NCBI GenBank assembly: GCA_017621035.1
Contig: JAGATY010000086.1
Location: 1-64,000 of the forward strand
DNA length: 64,000 nucleotides
Reading direction: 5' to 3'
Source: Bacteroides sp.
GTDB taxonomy: Bacteria > Bacteroidota > Bacteroidia > Bacteroidales > Bacteroidaceae
Shown here: piece after piece, positions 61,101 through 64,000 of the stretch
Position numbering within the stretch: the first letter of the stretch is position 1
Layout: the number at the start of each line of letters is the position of its first letter
Notes under the pieces: model-generated
Databases searched by the model: none
What the model saw: only the letters and a program-made list of their open reading frames with translations
Told to the model about the DNA's origin: nothing
Program-made: the position numbers and the translations under genes

Positions 61101-64000
61101 ACTGAAAGACGGAAAGAAAGCTTTTGAAAACGGATTACCGGCCGACGGTGATATTACCAAGACAGAAGAAACCGTATGGGGAAGGGTTCCCAGAGACCGA
61201 AGCATCGTCTACGCATTTGACAACACAGCAGGAGCACGCCGGCGTCAGGATGTGGGCCTCAATGGCTTGTCCAGTGAAGAGGAACTGAACTTTCCCACCT
61301 ACAGCAACTATCTGCAGCAAGTTCAAGCGCGCGTAAACAGCGAGGCTTTTGCCCGTCTGTCTGCAGACCCTGCCGGTGACAACTATCATTACTTCCGCGG
61401 AAGTGACTACGATGCCGAGGAGCGTTCCATTCTCGACCGCTACAAGTACTATAACAATACAGAAGGGAACTCCACCGCTAGCGAAGACTCTCCGGAGCGA
61501 TACGACATTTCTGCCAAAACTGTGCCCGACGTTGAGGATATCAATCAGGATAACACCGTCAATGAGAGCGAGAAGTATTACCAGTACCGCATCAGCCTTC
61601 GTCCCTCCGACATGCAAGTGGGACGCAACTTCATTACCGATAAGCGCACCGCCAGTGTACACTTGCGAAACGGACGAACCGAAGAGGTTACCTGGTATCA
61701 GTTCAAAGTGCCTGTCAGAGATGGAGAGGCCGTGGGTAACATCCGTGACTTCAAGTCTATCCGCTTTATACGTCTGTTTCTCACTAACTTCAGTCAACCA
61801 GTAGTATTGCGTTTTGCCACTCTGGAACTGATTCGGGGCGAGTGGCGCACCTATACCGATGCGTTGCAGAACAGTCAGACCAACACGGCCGGTACCGGCA
61901 ATGCCAAGTTGGATGTTTCATCTGTCAATATTGAAGAGAATGCCGACCGTACCCCCATCAACTACCTGCTTCCTCCGGGCATTTCCAGAGTGATTGACCC
62001 CGGCCAGCCTCAACTTCGCCAACAAAACGAACAGGCGCTGAGTCTGAAAGTGGAACACTTGTTGCCAGGTGAAGCAAGAGCCATCTACAAGAACACTTCT
62101 ATGGATTTGCGCAGATACCGCCGTCTGCAGATGTACACACACGCAGAGGCATTGCCTGACATGGATACCGACCCGCAGGATGGGGAGTTAAGTGTCTTTA
62201 TCAGACTAGGCTCCGACTACCGAAACAACTATTATGAGTACGAGATACCTTTAACATTGACTCCCCACGGTACCTACAGTGGTTCTGCCGGGCAACGAGA
62301 AGTGTGGCCGGCTGATAATGAGTTGGACATCAATCTGACGGTGCTCACCCAAGCCAAGAAGAACCGAAACCGATTGAAGAACCTGCCGGGGAGCAATGTC
62401 TCCTATGCCAAGCTCTACTCAGAGTACGACACCGAACAGCCCAAAAACAAGGTCAGCGTCATAGGCAATCCTTCGCTGGCGGAGGTTAAGACCATGATGA
62501 TTGGCCTACGAAACAATGCCCGTTCCTCCAAGAGTATAGAGGTGTGGGTGAATGAGTTGCGACTAACCGACTTCAACGAGGAGGGAGGCTGGGCGGCACA
62601 GGGAAACCTGAACGTTCAGTTGTCAGACATCGGAAGCCTGAACTTGGCCGGCCATTACGAGAGTGCGGGTTTCGGAGGACTGGAGCAAAGCGTCAGTGAA
62701 CGCAGGCTGGATGATTACCTGCAGTACAGTGTAACCACTACGGTAGACTTGGGACGATTCTTCCCTAAGCAGGCAAAACTCTCCATTCCGCTCTATTACT
62801 CCTACTCCAAAGAGCAAAACACACCGAAGTACAACCCACTGGATAAAGACATGTTGCTGGACGATGCACTCGACGCCCTCACTACCGAGGCAGACCGTGA
62901 CTCACTCATGCACATCGCCAGAGAGGTTACAAGCTACAGCAACTTCAGTTTAAGCAACATGCGTGTGGGTATCAGTAGCAAGAATCCCATGCCTTACGAC
63001 CCTTCCAACCTCACCTTCAGCTACTCCCGCAGCAAACGAAGCAACAGCGGGAGCACCACTGCTTATGAAGACGAACTGGACTGGAGGGGAAGCATTGGCT
63101 ATCAGTACAGTCCTGTGTATAAGCCTTGGCAACCTTTCAAAGAGATGAAGAACCCCTCCCCATGGCTAAAGTTTGTCAAAGAGTTCCACCTGAACTGGTT
63201 ACCGCAAAGCATCTCGTTCAACACCGACATCAGTCGGCACTACTATGAGTTGCAGTTACGGGACATGGAAGCATTGACGGCTGGCAGTGCCCAAGGCTTA
63301 CAGATTACGGGCACGGAGTCCATACCGGTCTCTTTTGCCAAAGAGTTTCTCTGGAACCGCGACTTTGCCATTCGCTGGGATTTGACGCGCAACCTGCAGA
63401 TGAACTTCACTTCGGCCACTCATGCTGAAATAGAAGAGCCGTATGGAGTAGTCAATAAAGAGTTGTACCCTGACCAATATGCGGCCTGGAAAGATTCTGT
63501 GCAACACAGTCTCTTGCGCCTCGGACGTCCCATGGATTACCAACAGACCTTCAACCTCTCTTATAAGTTACCGTTTGACAAGTTTCCCGTAACCGACTGG
63601 ATGAACGTGGATATGCGGTTCGCCTCTTCCTACAATTGGAATCGGGGAGTAGACCTGTCGGACGGGGTGGCGATAGGTAACACCATCAGCAACCAGCGAA
63701 GTCTTGACTTCAACGGGCGTTTCAATTTAGAGGCACTATATAATAAGGTGTCCTTCCTGAAACGGGTTAACCGCAAGTTTGCCACCGGAGGCCGGAGGGA
63801 ACAAGTCACAGAAAAGTACATAAGGCAACCCAACGCTACCCAACAGTCAAACCGACCGCAAGGAAAGGCCGGTCTGAAGCAAGAACGCAGTTTTGTGAAA
63901 GAGCTTCAGCTGAAGCCCGACACCTGCCTGGTGGTGAAGCACAACCTGAACACACGCCGGCCGAAACTTAGCGCGACCACGCCGGACGGAAAGCGTTTCC
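58105..64000 (+). CDS. sprA: SprA/Sov-like giant outer membrane protein, 3' end outside the window
   Basis: SprA (Sov in Porphyromonas) forms the very large outer-membrane channel of the type IX secretion system. The frame is open without a stop from 58105 to the window end, about 1965 codons, so roughly the last fifth of a normal 2400-2500-residue protein is missing. Recognisable parts are AAEYLAWTMERSTRKFYLEK, FDFLDMKFNLGPAEKIFGPG, GNVSITSGNSLIRGASALFG and later ISFNTDISRHYYELQLRDM. I prefer the TTG at 58105, directly after an in-frame stop, since it adds the basic residues KRH to the signal peptide; ATG 58126 is the alternative. No other type IX gene is here. Confidence 0.9.
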   Translation, partial: MKRHFLHMLLTLLLSTLPGSFVVMGQTLMGDSVPQGVSLRMPENVKTVIQYDPSSDTYLLRKQVGGMDVEVPRLLTAAEYLAWTMERSTRKFYLEKQREEADKNSGAFDFLDMKFNLGPAEKIFGPGGVQIRTQGSAEISIGMNYTNVDNPSLPESQRKTWGFDFDEQVNVNVQGKVGDKVNLNMNYNTDATFDFDTKRMKLKYEGKEDEIIQLVEAGNVSITSGNSLIRGASALFGIRTDLRFGRLQLQTVVSQQESEAKTVTSKGGAQTIPFELSADQYEANRHFFLAHYFRDSYDKNMQQLPNILSGITIKRIEVWVTNKRGNYDNPRNIVALSDLGEAFHLDNAAWSGSGNAASPTSSTNLPRNSANTQYTQMTTTYATARDISQVTTTLGAIPGMESGRSYEKIESARLLTENEYTLNTKLGYLSLKQTLQPDEVLAVAFEYTMGGQTYQVGEFAGDIRDTSQSLFVKLLKGTSNTPDAACWNLMMKNVYSLNAYSVQKERFQLNITYQSDTTGVYLRYLPEGNMSRTPLLQVLGLDRLNSQQQVGSDGFFDYVEGYTISPTDGRVYFPVVEPFGDHLRKQIGDSRIADKYVFDALYDSTQTVASQTADKNKFRLQGEFRASSANEIRLGATNIPIGSVRVTAGGVTLTENSDYTVDYTLGVVTILNQSIIDAGTSINVDLESNTFYGMQRKTMLGMNFTYDFSPNFQLGGTLMHLSEKPLTSKVAMGEEPLKNTLWGLNASWKTESQWLTDMLDKIPFVEATRPSTINLGVEFAHLIPGHSDNIQQGASYVDDFESTLNGIDLRAPSYWMLASTPYNPNATSLFPEAKLSGDVAYGKNRALLAWYYIDRLFTRRNSSLTPVHIKNDLDQLSNHYVREVYEQELFPNRETAYQESASLNVLNVAYYPTERGPYNLDTQLNPDASLPNPEKRWGGMMRKLDTSDFEAANIEYITFWLLDPFIYEEYNNTTNAIQTASGTMGGDLYINLGEVSEDILKDGKKAFENGLPADGDITKTEETVWGRVPRDRSIVYAFDNTAGARRRQDVGLNGLSSEEELNFPTYSNYLQQVQARVNSEAFARLSADPAGDNYHYFRGSDYDAEERSILDRYKYYNNTEGNSTASEDSPERYDISAKTVPDVEDINQDNTVNESEKYYQYRISLRPSDMQVGRNFITDKRTASVHLRNGRTEEVTWYQFKVPVRDGEAVGNIRDFKSIRFIRLFLTNFSQPVVLRFATLELIRGEWRTYTDALQNSQTNTAGTGNAKLDVSSVNIEENADRTPINYLLPPGISRVIDPGQPQLRQQNEQALSLKVEHLLPGEARAIYKNTSMDLRRYRRLQMYTHAEALPDMDTDPQDGELSVFIRLGSDYRNNYYEYEIPLTLTPHGTYSGSAGQREVWPADNELDINLTVLTQAKKNRNRLKNLPGSNVSYAKLYSEYDTEQPKNKVSVIGNPSLAEVKTMMIGLRNNARSSKSIEVWVNELRLTDFNEEGGWAAQGNLNVQLSDIGSLNLAGHYESAGFGGLEQSVSERRLDDYLQYSVTTTVDLGRFFPKQAKLSIPLYYSYSKEQNTPKYNPLDKDMLLDDALDALTTEADRDSLMHIAREVTSYSNFSLSNMRVGISSKNPMPYDPSNLTFSYSRSKRSNSGSTTAYEDELDWRGSIGYQYSPVYKPWQPFKEMKNPSPWLKFVKEFHLNWLPQSISFNTDISRHYYELQLRDMEALTAGSAQGLQITGTESIPVSFAKEFLWNRDFAIRWDLTRNLQMNFTSATHAEIEEPYGVVNKELYPDQYAAWKDSVQHSLLRLGRPMDYQQTFNLSYKLPFDKFPVTDWMNVDMRFASSYNWNRGVDLSDGVAIGNTISNQRSLDFNGRFNLEALYNKVSFLKRVNRKFATGGRREQVTEKYIRQPNATQQSNRPQGKAGLKQERSFVKELQLKPDTCLVVKHNLNTRRPKLSATTPDGKRF

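Overview
The window looks like chromosomal DNA from a gut-type Bacteroides or a close Bacteroidales relative. The signs are a SusC/SusD pair, several TonB-dependent receptors, a DUF4249 lipoprotein, GldE and SprA homologues, an HU-HIG-type protein, and many copies of the Bacteroides -7 promoter word TAnnTTTG, with little sign of Shine-Dalgarno sequences. Species cannot be fixed by eye. I found no tRNA, rRNA, transposase, integrase or cas gene.

Layout. 1-4.0 kb (minus): a phosphopantetheinyl transferase, gldE, ssb and mutY, read leftward from mutY. 4.0-6.2 kb (plus): an HU protein, a 30-residue AURKAIP1/COX24-type protein and RNase E/G. 6.3-12.6 kb (plus): a PEGA-domain surface protein, a lipoprotein, an HU-HIG-like protein, a MATE exporter and an RsmF-like rRNA methyltransferase. 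12.6-20.7 kb (minus): a cytidylate kinase-like protein, a heavy-metal RND efflux operon with His-rich parts, and a lipoprotein. 20.9-34.1 kb (plus): a CCA-adding enzyme, an exported WD40 protein paired with an exported TPR-caspase, desulfoferrodoxin and a second (drug-type) RND operon. 34.3-36.8 kb (minus): class I fumarase and a NAGPA-type phosphodiester glycosidase. 36.9-40.0 kb (plus): a DUF454 protein, a coiled-coil protein, ZapA and RNase Y. 40.1-43.5 kb (minus): a membrane LytTR regulator, a TonB receptor and a DUF2141 protein. 43.7 kb: a 46-residue protein in its own small transcript. 44.1-50.4 kb (minus): SusC, SusD and a PHP phosphodiesterase. 50.9-57.1 kb (minus): a four-gene operon with a TonB receptor and DUF4249. 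57.5-64 kb (plus): ruvA and a sprA gene cut by the window end.

How the genes work together. Much of the window concerns the cell envelope: two tripartite efflux pumps, three TonB-linked import systems, SprA and several exported proteins. The rest is housekeeping: DNA repair, RNA decay and processing, translation and division.

The most unusual signal is a set of intergenic tandem arrays at 39-140, 8865-8957, 13409-13496, 20763-20872, 37294-37403, 37448-37579 and 50760-50825. Each is built of contiguous units of exactly 22 nt, many self-complementary or appearing in both orientations. The unit sequence differs from locus to locus, except that 39-140 and 20763-20872 share one. A constant period with a changing word is not what a dispersed repeat family or a CRISPR would give. 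Other points of interest are two genes whose promoter element lies four bases before the start codon (mutY and the DUF454 gene), a perfect palindrome over the ssb promoter, and a SusCD pair coupled to a phosphodiesterase instead of glycoside hydrolases.
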